Origin: CAILUG01 sp038125665
Lineage (GTDB): Bacteria; Pseudomonadota; Gammaproteobacteria; Pseudomonadales; Pseudohongiellaceae
NCBI GenBank assembly: GCA_038125665.1
Contig: JAYPEI010000005.1
Location: 62,001 to 126,000, forward strand
Reading direction: 5' to 3'
Length of the DNA stretch: 64,000 nucleotides
The notes under the pieces are model-generated. The model saw nothing but the letters and a program-made list of their open reading frames with translations. It was not told the origin of the DNA and searched no databases. The position numbers were made by a program, and so were the translations under genes. Positions 53,621 to 63,515 of this stretch are shown piece after piece (the first letter of the stretch is position 1; every line of letters begins with the position of its first letter).

Positions 53621-55561
53621 TTAAGGAATTATTTCAGGTATACCTGAAGTAATTTTTACCCATCGTAGTGAGCGAGTAATTTTGTTGTCAGCATTTAATA
53701 TGAGTGTCCCAGTATTCCCTTTAAGACCTCTCTCACCCATGAATTTGAGCAGTGGAAGGCGAGGATAAAGATAGAATGCATCAAGTGCGAAGGCTTGCAA
53801 ACGCATGATCTGGGCTGATCCTTGTGGCAGCAGCTCCCCTATTTCCGAAAACAACTTTGGTCTTTCACCAAGTAACCAAGGAGCTTCACCAAAAATGACC
53901 TCATTGAGATCACGATCTTCTAAGGGTCTATTTTTACCGCTGTAAATATCTGATGTTGAATAAACAGGAAGTTCGCCGGCGTACAAGTAAGATAGTGAGG
54001 GATTTATTTGTCTACCTGCCTGTGGTGAGGCAATTAAGAGTATGCCATCTAAATCCTGACGGCGACGTGGGGTGAACTCTATGTTCTTTTGGATAACTCT
54101 TGATAGGGATTCTTTACGCAAATTGCTTTGGGTGAGTTCAAGCATCTTACTTAACATTGTGGTGTAGTCTTCTTGCCCGAAGGGTCTCTCTATGACAATA
54201 GTACCACCCTGCATAGTCCATGCATGCGTAAGAGCTTCTCTTTTTCTTTGTTCCCCTAACGGATACAAAAGTGCGATTCGTCGTAAACCAGCTTCCCAAG
54301 CTTTTTTCGCTAATTGAGTAGCTTCGTCCTCTGGGGCCAGGGTAAATTGATAAAGTTCGGGTGATGCCACAGGATGATTAGCAACATCGTTCAGTGCTAG
54401 GGTAGGTGCTCCGAGCTCTGGGACATCCAGTAGTTGTTCAACTTCATTTTTTAATAAAGGTCCAATTACCATATCGGCTCCATCTGCTACCGCTTCTTCA
54501 TGAAGTACAACTATAGAGCTGGCTTCGCTAGTATCATAGAGCCGAATAGTTGGCATTTTACTCTTATCAATCTGCTCCTTGAGCAAAGCATAATACGCAG
54601 AGAGGAATGAATCCCGCACGATTATGCCAGCTGGGTTCTGAAGTGGAAGTAGCAAAGCAAGCTGAGTTTTAGGTTGCTCAGCAATCTGGGAGATGATGAC
54701 TAACTCTTTTGGAAGTTCCTTGTTAGCTGAATGTCGCGGGTGCACGCTTTGCCATTGTTCTATAGATGCTTTACTCGCTTGTAAATCTAGTCTATTTCTG
54801 AGATTTGTTAGGGCTAATTCGTACCAGCCTCTAACTTCATCGTCGAGTGCTGTACTCGCCATTGTTTCTAGTTGGTCATCAGAGAGTTTTTTCAAGAGGT
54901 TCCACAGCGATTCTTTATTAGTAGAGAAAAGCTGATCATTATTTACCACTAGTTTAGCTATATAAATTCTTTCAAGTATGGCGGGTAAAGGATCAGCATT
55001 ATTGAGTTCTAGTGCTTGTGCTCTCAAGGAGTGAAATCGCATTACGTTTTCAGGAGAGAGTTCTGATAAATCAGGAAAGTTTGAGGGGGATAGTTTGGTG
55101 AGAACTTCAGTTGCCTCAGTTTGTCCTAGTTCTAAAGTGAATAATAATATGTCGGCATATAGGGAAGGCCTCACATCATCAAGACTGATCTGCCCTAAAA
55201 TTTCTTTTGCTTCCTCAGTGTTTGATGAATCTTTTTCTACCAGTTGTTTAGCAAGATTCAAGAGTAATTGAGCTGACTGATTAGGAGGCAGTTTGTTTGC
55301 TCTATTGATAGTGGAAGCAATGTCATTATTTAGACTCTCTTCTATTGAGATTGCAGACGGTCGCGAATTCTGATTATCGGTTGTAGTGCAACTATATAAT
55401 ATAGTGGATAATAGTAGATAAGTGATCAGTCGGTGCAAGCAGTTAAAGAATTTTTTTAGCTCAGGTGAAAGTTCATCAATTATATATTGATAAATAGACA
55501 ATTGGCCGGATGCGGACTCAGCGGTTTGTTGAGCAAATATCTTAAGAAAAGACTTTATCAT
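53621..55561 (-). CDS. lpoA: LpoA-like outer-membrane lipoprotein activator of PBP1A
   Basis: Two-part lipoprotein: N-terminal helical TPR-like region (about 70-265) and C-terminal periplasmic-binding fold (about 285-630, LALLLPLQNPAGIIVRDSFLSAYYALL). LpoA reaches through the peptidoglycan to activate PBP1A. The lipobox STILYSC lies about residues 53-59, unusually far in. A TTG at 55438 would give a normal signal peptide (HRLITYLLLS...), so the real start may be there. Divergent from rsmI, as in relatives. Confidence 0.9.
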   Translation of the reverse strand: MIKSFLKIFAQQTAESASGQLSIYQYIIDELSPELKKFFNCLHRLITYLLLSTILYSCTTTDNQNSRPSAISIEESLNNDIASTINRANKLPPNQSAQLLLNLAKQLVEKDSSNTEEAKEILGQISLDDVRPSLYADILLFTLELGQTEATEVLTKLSPSNFPDLSELSPENVMRFHSLRAQALELNNADPLPAILERIYIAKLVVNNDQLFSTNKESLWNLLKKLSDDQLETMASTALDDEVRGWYELALTNLRNRLDLQASKASIEQWQSVHPRHSANKELPKELVIISQIAEQPKTQLALLLPLQNPAGIIVRDSFLSAYYALLKEQIDKSKMPTIRLYDTSEASSIVVLHEEAVADGADMVIGPLLKNEVEQLLDVPELGAPTLALNDVANHPVASPELYQFTLAPEDEATQLAKKAWEAGLRRIALLYPLGEQRKREALTHAWTMQGGTIVIERPFGQEDYTTMLSKMLELTQSNLRKESLSRVIQKNIEFTPRRRQDLDGILLIASPQAGRQINPSLSYLYAGELPVYSTSDIYSGKNRPLEDRDLNEVIFGEAPWLLGERPKLFSEIGELLPQGSAQIMRLQAFALDAFYLYPRLPLLKFMGERGLKGNTGTLILNADNKITRSLRWVKITSGIPEIIP

Positions 55562-55627
55562 TTCGGCAGTATAGCGCTCTCTGTTCGGAGTAGCGACTAT
55601 AGCAATATTGTAACCGGGTAAAATTAT

Positions 55628-56473
55628 ATGGCAGGTGTACTTTACATAGTGGCAACTCCGATTGGTAATCTAGCCGATATTTCCATGCGAGCATTAAGCG
55701 TATTAAGAGATGTTCAATTGATCGCCGCTGAAGATACGCGTCATAGTTTAAAACTAATACAGCAGTATGATATCCGTACACCTACCATAGCATTACATGA
55801 ACATAATGAGATTGAGCGTACGCAAGCGCTCTTATCACGATTGAAAGCTGGAGAAAATCTTGCTTTGGTTAGTGACGCCGGTACTCCCTTGATTTCAGAT
55901 CCTGGTTACCATCTGGTTCGCGAGGCCCGTGGGGCCGGTATTAAAGTGGTTCCAGTCCCCGGTGCTGCTGCTTTCGTAGCTGCACTTTCGGCAGCTGGCT
56001 TACCAAGTGATCGGTTTATTTTCGAGGGCTTTTTGCCAGCAAAATCAACAGCAAGATGTAAAGCCTTAGAGGCTTTAAAGACAGACCTACGAACATTAAT
56101 TTTTTATGAAGCGCCTCACCGAATAGTAAATTTACTGGAAGATATTAAATTAATTTTGGGGACGGAACGGGAAATATGTGTTGCAAGAGAGCTTACGAAG
56201 TCATACGAAACGCTCTTGAGCGGTAATGTGGAGTCTGTATTAACCAAAGTAACGCAGGATCCAAACCAACAGAAAGGTGAGTTTGTTGTTATTGTTGGGG
56301 GGTGTCGTAAAGTTAAGACTAGCATGTCAGCAGAACATTCGCTGCTACTGCAGATTCTCCTGGAAGAATTACCATTAAAGCAGGCCGCGGCTATAGTGGC
56401 TCGCTACACAGGACTAGTTAAGGCTGAAGTTTATCAAGAAGGGCTTAGGCTACAAGGAAAATCCTACTATTAA
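55628..56473 (+). CDS. rsmI: 16S rRNA (cytidine(1402)-2'-O)-methyltransferase
   Basis: SAM-dependent tetrapyrrole-methylase-fold enzyme that modifies C1402 in the ribosomal P site together with RsmH. YIVATPIGNLADIS, AEDTRHSLKL, LVSDAGTPLISDPGY and ALSAAGLPSDRF are typical, and length is 281. RsmH, its partner on the same nucleotide, is encoded 1.1 kb downstream. The lpoA/rsmI divergent pair is conserved. Confidence 0.96.
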   Translation: MAGVLYIVATPIGNLADISMRALSVLRDVQLIAAEDTRHSLKLIQQYDIRTPTIALHEHNEIERTQALLSRLKAGENLALVSDAGTPLISDPGYHLVREARGAGIKVVPVPGAAAFVAALSAAGLPSDRFIFEGFLPAKSTARCKALEALKTDLRTLIFYEAPHRIVNLLEDIKLILGTEREICVARELTKSYETLLSGNVESVLTKVTQDPNQQKGEFVVIVGGCRKVKTSMSAEHSLLLQILLEELPLKQAAAIVARYTGLVKAEVYQEGLRLQGKSYY

Positions 56474-56502
56474 ATTAGGTAGTAATTTCAATAAAAACAA
56501 TA

Positions 56503-56508
56503 TATTAT
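56503..56508 (+). promoter_or_regulatory. Candidate -10 box for rnpB
   Basis: TATTAT lies 8 bp before the predicted 5' end of RNase P RNA. The matching -35 region (around 56480) is poor. A promoter here fits because the RNA starts only 43 bp after rsmI. Confidence 0.4.
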
Positions 56509-56516
56509 CTAAATAC

Positions 56517-56850
<334 letters not shown>

Positions 56851-57064
56851 GTTTTTTTCTTCATGTGCAGTATGGCTAGTCTAAAAAAATTATAGATTTT
56901 TCCGTCCCCTCTACTCTTTAGAATCCACTTTAACTTTGTTTTCTAGCATCATGTAATAAAAAAGAATGCATTTCTTTAGTAAATTTGTGTCTCTGTTCTA
57001 GCAAGGCAATACAGAGGTTTTTTTAGGAAAAACAAGGCAGTAAGTACTTGTTCAGACTCCTTTT

Positions 57065-57109
57065 GTGGAATATAGTGGGGTGTAGTGGATAAAAGTGGGA
57101 TGAAGTGGT
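57065..57109 (+). promoter_or_regulatory. MraZ-type operator: five GTGG boxes at 10-bp spacing
   Basis: GTGG recurs at 57065, 57075, 57085, 57095 and 57105, giving boxes TGGAA, TGGGG, TGGAT, TGGGA and TGGTT with exact 10-bp period. MraZ in E. coli binds three TGGGN repeats with 5-bp spacers just upstream of its own gene. The array ends 27 bp before the mraZ start, so it is the likely autorepression site of the division and cell-wall cluster. Confidence 0.85.
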
Positions 57110-57136
57110 TGTTTCCATCCTGCCAAGAGGGGCTAA

Positions 57137-57592
57137 GTGCTGTTAATTGGGCTACACAGAGTAGTGCTTGATTCGAAGGGTCGTTTGGCGATCCCGACCC
57201 TCTATCGTCCTGCCCTTGAAGAGGGCTGTAATGGACGGATGGTTATAACAGTCCAGCATCACGGCAAGTCATTAATGCTATACCCTGAAAATGAATTTGA
57301 AGATATTGCGCGTACCGTACGGAAGCTCTCAGATTTCGATCCTGCCGAACAAAATTTCAAATACTTATTTTTTGGTCATGCGATCCCTCTTGAGATGGAT
57401 ACAAGTGGACGTGTACTGATACCTCCTTTATTGCGTGAGCTTGTGGGTATTGATAAGCGTGTAGCGCTGGTTGGACAGACAAACAAACTTGAATTATGGG
57501 ATGAAGCCGCATGGTTGCAACGACAGCAAACATTGTACACAGCAGGTGGTGCTCAGGGGGTGCCAGAAAAACTTAAAGAACTAAGTCTTTAA
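57137..57592 (+). CDS. mraZ: Transcriptional regulator MraZ
   Basis: AbrB-like double SpoVT fold DNA-binding protein (151 residues) that represses the dcw cluster. The two repeats begin LDSKGRLAIPTLYR and MDTSGRVLIPPLLRE. It starts at GTG with AGGGG about 5 bp upstream. It is the first gene of the cluster, 21 bp before rsmH. Confidence 0.95.
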   Translation: MLLIGLHRVVLDSKGRLAIPTLYRPALEEGCNGRMVITVQHHGKSLMLYPENEFEDIARTVRKLSDFDPAEQNFKYLFFGHAIPLEMDTSGRVLIPPLLRELVGIDKRVALVGQTNKLELWDEAAWLQRQQTLYTAGGAQGVPEKLKELSL

Positions 57593-57613
57593 TTTGTTTA
57601 TTAACAGGTGACT

Positions 57614-58540
57614 ATGTCTCAGCATCAAAGTGTGCTGCTAAATGAAGCCGTTGACGCCCTCGTGAGAGATCGGGATGGGCTGTATATAGACGGTACTTTT
57701 GGTCGGGGAGGGCACTCAGTAGCTATCCTCAGTAAACTATCTGCCTCTGGACGTTTGTTGGTGATTGATAAAGATCCCAAAGCAGTTAATGCCGCGAATC
57801 AACTCGCTGCAAACGATTCTCGTGTCAAAGTACACCATGGTAGCTTCGCGGATCTGAAGTTGGCAGTTAAGGCAAATTTTTCCAGTTCGGAAAAGGTTTG
57901 TGGATTGTTGTTGGACCTTGGAGTTTCTTCCCCGCAGATAGATGAGGCTGAGAGGGGTTTTAGCTTTCAACAAGATGGTCCTCTTGATATGCGTATGGAC
58001 ACCACTACAGGAGAAACTGCTGCAGAGTGGCTTGCACTTGCCAGTGAAGAGGAAATTGCGAATGTGCTTTATCACAAAGGTGAAGAGCGTTTTTCGCGTC
58101 GAATGGCAAAAGCTATAGTTTGCGCAAGGAGTGAGGGCCCTATCGCAAGTACATTGCAATTAGCTGAGATTGTTAAAGCGGCCAATCCTTCATGGGAGCG
58201 TAGCAAGCATCCGGCAACAAGAGCTTTTCAAGCAATTCGGATTCATATCAACAGGGAGTTGGACGACTTGCAGCAGGTATTAGATCAAGCACTTGAGGTC
58301 CTATGTGCAGGTGGACGAATGGTATTAATTTCTTTTCACTCTTTGGAAGATCGTCTGGTAAAGCAGTTCATGCAGAGGCAAGCGCGTGGCGATGAATTCC
58401 CTAGAGATTTACCGCTCACTCAAAATCAACTGAAACCAAGGTTACGACTTGTTGGTAAAGCTGTAAAAGCAAATAAAACTGAAGTGTCAGAAAATAATCG
58501 TGCCAGAAGTGCAGTTATGCGTTGTGCGGAGGTGCTCTAA
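57614..58540 (+). CDS. rsmH: 16S rRNA (cytosine(1402)-N4)-methyltransferase
   Basis: Methylates N4 of C1402 in 16S rRNA, the same base RsmI modifies. The N-terminal HQSVLLNEAVDAL, SAM site DGTFGRGGHS, LLDLGVSSPQID, the FSFQQDGPLDMRMD loop and RAFQAIRIHINREL are all present. ATG 57614 with AGG 6 bp upstream is preferred over GTG 57608. The stop overlaps ftsL by one base. Confidence 0.96.
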   Translation: MSQHQSVLLNEAVDALVRDRDGLYIDGTFGRGGHSVAILSKLSASGRLLVIDKDPKAVNAANQLAANDSRVKVHHGSFADLKLAVKANFSSSEKVCGLLLDLGVSSPQIDEAERGFSFQQDGPLDMRMDTTTGETAAEWLALASEEEIANVLYHKGEERFSRRMAKAIVCARSEGPIASTLQLAEIVKAANPSWERSKHPATRAFQAIRIHINRELDDLQQVLDQALEVLCAGGRMVLISFHSLEDRLVKQFMQRQARGDEFPRDLPLTQNQLKPRLRLVGKAVKANKTEVSENNRARSAVMRCAEVL

Positions 58541-58866
58541 TGGTCCTTGATGACATGAAAAATACTCAGCTGAGTTTTTCGGCTAACCTGATAGAGGCTC
58601 GAGTCTTCTTTGCGAGCTGCTTAGTTGTACTTATGCTGATTTTTGCAAGTGGTGTGGCTGTCATTATCACCACACATGACACACGCCAGCAGCTTTACGC
58701 TTTGCAGGAACTAGAGCAGCAACGTAATGCTTTACAAATTGAATGGAGTCGTTTGTTACTTGAAGAGAGTTCTCTCACGGCTAATGGTAATGTTGCTGAA
58801 ATAGCCCAAAGTCTAAACCTACAGCCAGCAAATCCAGAAACGGTGGTGGTGCTGTATGCAAAATAG
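58540..58866 (+). CDS. ftsL: Cell division protein FtsL
   Basis: Small bitopic division protein: short cytoplasmic tail, one membrane helix (about residues 22-45, FFASCLVVLMLIFASGVAVII), then a leucine-rich periplasmic coiled coil (LYALQELEQQRNALQIEW). It forms a complex with FtsB and FtsQ. ATG 58540 has GGAGG 8 bp upstream. It overlaps ftsI by 11 bp. Confidence 0.93.
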   Translation: MVLDDMKNTQLSFSANLIEARVFFASCLVVLMLIFASGVAVIITTHDTRQQLYALQELEQQRNALQIEWSRLLLEESSLTANGNVAEIAQSLNLQPANPETVVVLYAK

Positions 58867-60613
58867 ATATAGAGTTCCTTTGCATCAACCTCTTTGGCGT
58901 ATTGGCATAGTTGTTGGCTTTTTTGCTTTGAGTTTTGCTGTGCTCACCTGGAAAGTAATCGATATACAGGTTCTTGATAATGAAGTTTTGCAAGAGCAAG
59001 GTGAGAAACGGACATTAAGAATTGACACTATCATGGCAACTAGGGGCAATATTATAGACCGCCATGGCAGACCATTGGCGGTTAGTACTGCAGCGCAATC
59101 TATATTTCTCAATCCTAAAGAGGTATTGAAACATCCCAGTCAATGGGAACTCCTCAGCGCAACTTTAACAAGGCTTGGACTGGATCCTGAAGTTATACGA
59201 GCTCGCATTTCGCAGTATGCACATCAAGAATTTATGTATGTTAAACGTCACCTATCGCCTACTGAAGCAGAGTCGGTACTAAGCCTAGGCCTTAAAGGTG
59301 TCTATGCGCGAGAAGAGTTCAAAAGATATTACCCTTTGGGTGAAGCTGCAGTTCATGTGATTGGAATGACTAATACCGATGAAGAGGGACAAGAAGGTAT
59401 AGAGCTGCAGTATGAAAATATTTTACGAGGCATTCCTGGGAAACATCGTCTTATTAAGGACTCTTTGTCTCGAGTAGTGCAGGACTTAGGTGTAGAGCAG
59501 CCTGCTCAGCCTGGACAGGATATTACTCTGAGTATTGATGCAAACTTGCAGTACATTGCTTATCGAGCATTAAAGGAAGCGGTAACTCAGCGAAATGCTC
59601 AATCTGGTACAGCTATCGTGCTAGATGTTCGTACTGGCGAGGTGTTGGCTATGGTATCTCAGCCATCATTTAATCCAAATAACCGTAGCTCAATGACGGA
59701 AAACTCCTTAAGAAATCGTGTCGTGACTGACGTCATGGAGCCAGGATCAACCTCGAAAACCTTCACCATGACAGCAGCATTGATGAGTGGTCAGTTTACT
59801 TCTAAAACAATCATTGAAACCAGTCCAGGTTATACGCGTGCAGGGCGTAAGGTCATCAAAGATCCGGTAGATTATGGTCCTTCAACGTTAGAGCGTATCC
59901 TTTACAAATCAAGTCAAGTGGGAGCCACCAAAGTAGCTTTAGCTATCGGGCCAGAACCCATAGTTAATGTGCTCTCTAAAATGGGGTTTGGCTCTTCGAC
60001 AGGTATTAATTTTCCTGGTGAAGCCTCAGGTAGTTTGCCTGTACAGGCGCGTTGGAGTAAGGAGGAAATTGCTACTCTTGGATATGGCTATGGATATCAG
60101 TTAACTCCGCTACAGTTAGCTCATGCCTATTCCATTTATGCTAATCGGGGTATCTCTAAACCGGTATCTCTATTGAAAGTAGATAAGGTGCCGGAAGGTG
60201 AGAGAGTCATTGATTCCGAAATCGCAGATACCGTGGTTAATATGCTCCGGTCAGTTGTCAATAAAAAAGTTGGTGGTACTGGGGTAAAAGCAGTAATTCC
60301 AGGATATTCGGTCGCAGGAAAAACGGGAACAACTTGGTTCTATGATGTGGATCAGGGAGGGTACGATAACAGTAATTTTACCAGCCATTTTGCTGGAATA
60401 GTTCCAGTTGATAATCCTAGCGTCGCAATTGTTGTTTCGATTCAGCGCCCCCAAGGAGAGGAGTTTGGTGGGGGGCAGGTATCTGCCCCAATTTTTTCTG
60501 AGATTGCAGCGGGGACTATGCGTCTGCTTCAAGTAAGTCCAGAGTCAAAAGCCGAAGAGATTAAACAAAGTTTGCAATTAACCATTGCAAATATTGGTGG
60601 TGAAATGCAATGA
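58856..60613 (+). CDS. ftsI: Division-specific transpeptidase FtsI (PBP3)
   Basis: Septal peptidoglycan crosslinker and beta-lactam target. One N-terminal membrane helix (16-36) is followed by the pedestal domain (RGNIIDRHGRPLAVS) and the transpeptidase domain. The catalytic Ser motif is STSK (in EPGSTSKTF) and the third motif is KTGT (VAGKTGTTW). The second motif reads Ser-Ser-Gln (KSSQVG) instead of SxN, confirmed from the codons TCA AGT CAA. Length of 585 is normal. The stop overlaps murE by 4 bp. Confidence 0.95.
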   Translation: MQNRYRVPLHQPLWRIGIVVGFFALSFAVLTWKVIDIQVLDNEVLQEQGEKRTLRIDTIMATRGNIIDRHGRPLAVSTAAQSIFLNPKEVLKHPSQWELLSATLTRLGLDPEVIRARISQYAHQEFMYVKRHLSPTEAESVLSLGLKGVYAREEFKRYYPLGEAAVHVIGMTNTDEEGQEGIELQYENILRGIPGKHRLIKDSLSRVVQDLGVEQPAQPGQDITLSIDANLQYIAYRALKEAVTQRNAQSGTAIVLDVRTGEVLAMVSQPSFNPNNRSSMTENSLRNRVVTDVMEPGSTSKTFTMTAALMSGQFTSKTIIETSPGYTRAGRKVIKDPVDYGPSTLERILYKSSQVGATKVALAIGPEPIVNVLSKMGFGSSTGINFPGEASGSLPVQARWSKEEIATLGYGYGYQLTPLQLAHAYSIYANRGISKPVSLLKVDKVPEGERVIDSEIADTVVNMLRSVVNKKVGGTGVKAVIPGYSVAGKTGTTWFYDVDQGGYDNSNFTSHFAGIVPVDNPSVAIVVSIQRPQGEEFGGGQVSAPIFSEIAAGTMRLLQVSPESKAEEIKQSLQLTIANIGGEMQ

Positions 60614-62136
60614 ACAAGCTACAACCATTTCATCGTACTCTGAGTGGCCTACTATCTGATATCTGCCCAGTGTCTGGAAATGTTGACAGAGAGCTTAGCT
60701 CGCTATCGATAGATTCTCGTACTGTCAGTAAAGGGGCATTATTTTTAGCATGCCCGGGTACTAAAACTAATGGTAAGCTATTTATACCTGAGGCTATCGC
60801 AAAAGGCGCTGCAGCAGTCTTGTATCAGGCTGACACTCTTGAATGTAACACGGATCCTGAAACGCAAACTGTTTTGATAGGCTTACCCGAGCTACTACGA
60901 TTATTGCCGACTATCTCCTCATCTTACTACGGTAATCCATCTCAACATCTTCAGCTTATTGGGATTACTGGTACTAACGGTAAGTCCACTATTACCCAAC
61001 TTACTTCAAATTTATTAAGCCAGTTATACGGTCGAGCTGCACAAATTGGAACACTTGGTCAAGGGTTCGCAGGAGAGGAACTAGCAAGAACTGGGAGCGA
61101 GGCAGGCACAACACCAGACGCAATTACTGTGCAAAGATTACTTGCACATTTTGTTACAAATAACGCTAAGTCAGTGGTTATGGAGGTTTCTTCCCATGGG
61201 TTGGATCAGTGGCGTGTGTCACCAGACCATTTTTCTGCTGTGCTTTTTAGTAACTTTACTCGAGATCATTTAGATTATCACGGTACATTAGAAGAATATC
61301 TCGCCACTAAGCGAAGACTTTTTCAAGGAAAGAATTTGCGGTTGGGTGTAGTCAATATGGATGACGTTGCTAGCTTAAGCTCCCAGCGTTTCTTGGCGAG
61401 AGGGGTTTCCTGTTTAAGTTACAGTATAGAAAATGAAGCGGCAGATATTCATGCCAAACAGATTTCTTATCAGTCTCAAGGGGTAAGTTTTCTATGTGCT
61501 ACACCTTGGGGTGAAGTCTTTCTTGAGGTGGGGTTACTCGGTGCCTTTAATGTGAGTAATCTTTTAGGTGCTCTAACGCTCGTACTTGGATTACACCCTG
61601 AACCACTAAGAGTATTAGAGTCTCTTCCAGAGTTTGTTCGTCACTTAGCTAGTGTCACCGGCCGAATGCAAGTGATTTGTACTCAGCCAGTCATGGTGGT
61701 GGTCGATTACGCACATACTCCCTCTGGGCTTGAGCAGGCGATTAGAGCGCTTAGAGTCCATACAAATGGAGAAATAATTTGCATCTTTGGTTGTGGTGGA
61801 GATAGAGACTCTGGAAAGCGAAGTGAGATGGGTCGAGTTGCACAAGCAATGGCCGACAAAGTAGTAGTGACTTCAGATAATCCCCGCACAGAGGATCCTC
61901 AAAATATCTTAGGAGATATCCTGATTGGTATGGAATCTCGAGCCAATGTCACAGTAGTAACTGATCGATCTGAAGCTATTCGGCAGACAATTTTGTCTGC
62001 ACTTGCAGGATCTATCGTGCTAATTGCAGGTAAGGGACATGAACAAGGCCAAATTGTAGGTGTTAATACTATTCATTTTAGCGATGCTGAAGAGGCCGGT
62101 AAGGCTTTGAAACAGCGCCTGCGAGGCGCTGCATGA
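60610..62136 (+). CDS. murE: UDP-MurNAc-L-Ala-D-Glu:meso-diaminopimelate ligase
   Basis: Mur ligase adding the third peptide residue. ATP site GITGTNGKSTITQ, central VMEVSSHGLDQ and NFTRDHLDYHG are typical. The substrate motif DNPRTEDP is the meso-DAP type, as expected for a Gram-negative. The protein has 508 residues and overlaps murF by 4 bp. Confidence 0.97.
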   Translation: MNKLQPFHRTLSGLLSDICPVSGNVDRELSSLSIDSRTVSKGALFLACPGTKTNGKLFIPEAIAKGAAAVLYQADTLECNTDPETQTVLIGLPELLRLLPTISSSYYGNPSQHLQLIGITGTNGKSTITQLTSNLLSQLYGRAAQIGTLGQGFAGEELARTGSEAGTTPDAITVQRLLAHFVTNNAKSVVMEVSSHGLDQWRVSPDHFSAVLFSNFTRDHLDYHGTLEEYLATKRRLFQGKNLRLGVVNMDDVASLSSQRFLARGVSCLSYSIENEAADIHAKQISYQSQGVSFLCATPWGEVFLEVGLLGAFNVSNLLGALTLVLGLHPEPLRVLESLPEFVRHLASVTGRMQVICTQPVMVVVDYAHTPSGLEQAIRALRVHTNGEIICIFGCGGDRDSGKRSEMGRVAQAMADKVVVTSDNPRTEDPQNILGDILIGMESRANVTVVTDRSEAIRQTILSALAGSIVLIAGKGHEQGQIVGVNTIHFSDAEEAGKALKQRLRGAA

Positions 62137-63500
62137 TGTTTGCTATGTCACTCAGTTCATTGCAAGAAATCTGTGGCGGAAGACTCTATTTGCCCGCTAA
62201 TGCTTCTGCTGATTTGGAATTTACTAGTGTGGCGATCGATACACGTAAGTTGGGGTTACAGTCGCTGTTTATAGCTTTACCCGGTGCTAAGGTGAATGGC
62301 GCTGAATTCATACATGCAGCAAAAGTGGCGGGTGCAGTAGCAGCAGTAACGGAAATACAAAAAGACTGTACCTTACCCCAACTGATAGTTTCAGATGCTG
62401 CAAAAGCACTTGCTCTAATTGGAAAGGCAAATCGTACTCTGAGCAAGGCGACCGTGTTAGCCCTGACTGGAAGCCAAGGTAAGACGACAGTTAAAGAACT
62501 TTGTTCCAGTATTCTTGCTCATCTTGGGTCTACACTAGCGACCGAGGGAAATCTTAATAATCATCTTGGTGTACCGTTGATGCTTACACGTTTAAATTCG
62601 ACGCATAAGTATGCGGTGATGGAATTAGGTGCTAATTGTCAGGGTGAGATTGCCTTTTTAGTGGCATTGGTAGAGCCAGATTTAGCGTTAATTAATTGTG
62701 TAGCTTCTACTCATTTGGAAGGTTTTGGTTCCTTGCGTGGTGTGGCAGATGGTAAGAGTGAGATCTGGAGTGGTCTTGATAATCAAGGTATTGCCATTGT
62801 TAATCTAGATGACGACATGGTGACGAATTCTTACAGAGCGGTGGAGGGCGTAAAGCGAGTGAACATCAGCGCTAATGGGTCTTATCAAGCTGACTATCGA
62901 ATAAATAATCTTCATCTTAAAGGGTTAGCAGGATCAGTTTTTGACTTGGTCACACCGGAGGGGCAGGCAACAGTCAGTCTAACACTGTCTGGTGAACATA
63001 ACGCTGCCAATGCTTTGGCCGCAGCTGCTTTGTGTATGGAGGCAGGTGCCTCATTGGAACAAGTTGTTGCAGGACTTAGTATAGTCGGGCAGTTCAGTGG
63101 TCGTATGGAGATACTCTCTGGCCCCCATGGGGCATGCATCATAAACGATACATATAATGCCAGTCCCGCTTCATTTTCTGCAGCGTTAAAAGTCCTACAA
63201 GCTCAGTTTGGTAAGCGCATTTTGGTTGTGGGAGATATGGCTGAGTTGGGCGGCGATGCAAAAAAGTTACATAGTGCTTTGGGATTTGAGGCTAGGGAAC
63301 TGAAAATTGACCAGCTGATTGGTATTGGACCTTTAAGTCAGTATGTCTGTGAAGCTTTCGGTGAAAATGCTCATCACGTCAACTCAATTGAAGAAATTAT
63401 TGCATTACTTTCACCTCAGTTTGATTCACATACAACCCTTCTAATCAAAGGTTCTCGAAGTGCAAGAATGGAGCGTGTTGTAAACGCTATAAGAAATTAG
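62133..63500 (+). CDS. murF: UDP-MurNAc-tripeptide:D-alanyl-D-alanine ligase
   Basis: Adds D-Ala-D-Ala to complete the pentapeptide precursor. ATP motif ALTGSQGKTTVKEL, GNLNNHLGVPLMLTRL, MELGANCQGEI and the NDTYNASPASF loop are present. It has 455 residues. Start ATG 62133 overlaps murE; a later in-frame Met (MSLSSLQEI) is possible. It is 15 bp before mraY. Confidence 0.96.
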   Translation: MMFAMSLSSLQEICGGRLYLPANASADLEFTSVAIDTRKLGLQSLFIALPGAKVNGAEFIHAAKVAGAVAAVTEIQKDCTLPQLIVSDAAKALALIGKANRTLSKATVLALTGSQGKTTVKELCSSILAHLGSTLATEGNLNNHLGVPLMLTRLNSTHKYAVMELGANCQGEIAFLVALVEPDLALINCVASTHLEGFGSLRGVADGKSEIWSGLDNQGIAIVNLDDDMVTNSYRAVEGVKRVNISANGSYQADYRINNLHLKGLAGSVFDLVTPEGQATVSLTLSGEHNAANALAAAALCMEAGASLEQVVAGLSIVGQFSGRMEILSGPHGACIINDTYNASPASFSAALKVLQAQFGKRILVVGDMAELGGDAKKLHSALGFEARELKIDQLIGIGPLSQYVCEAFGENAHHVNSIEEIIALLSPQFDSHTTLLIKGSRSARMERVVNAIRN

Positions 63501-63515
63501 AATGAGGAGCTAATT

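Noticed and set aside
57737..58159. 140-codon minus-strand frame inside rsmH
   Set aside because: It lies fully inside a conserved gene and shows no domain or start signal.
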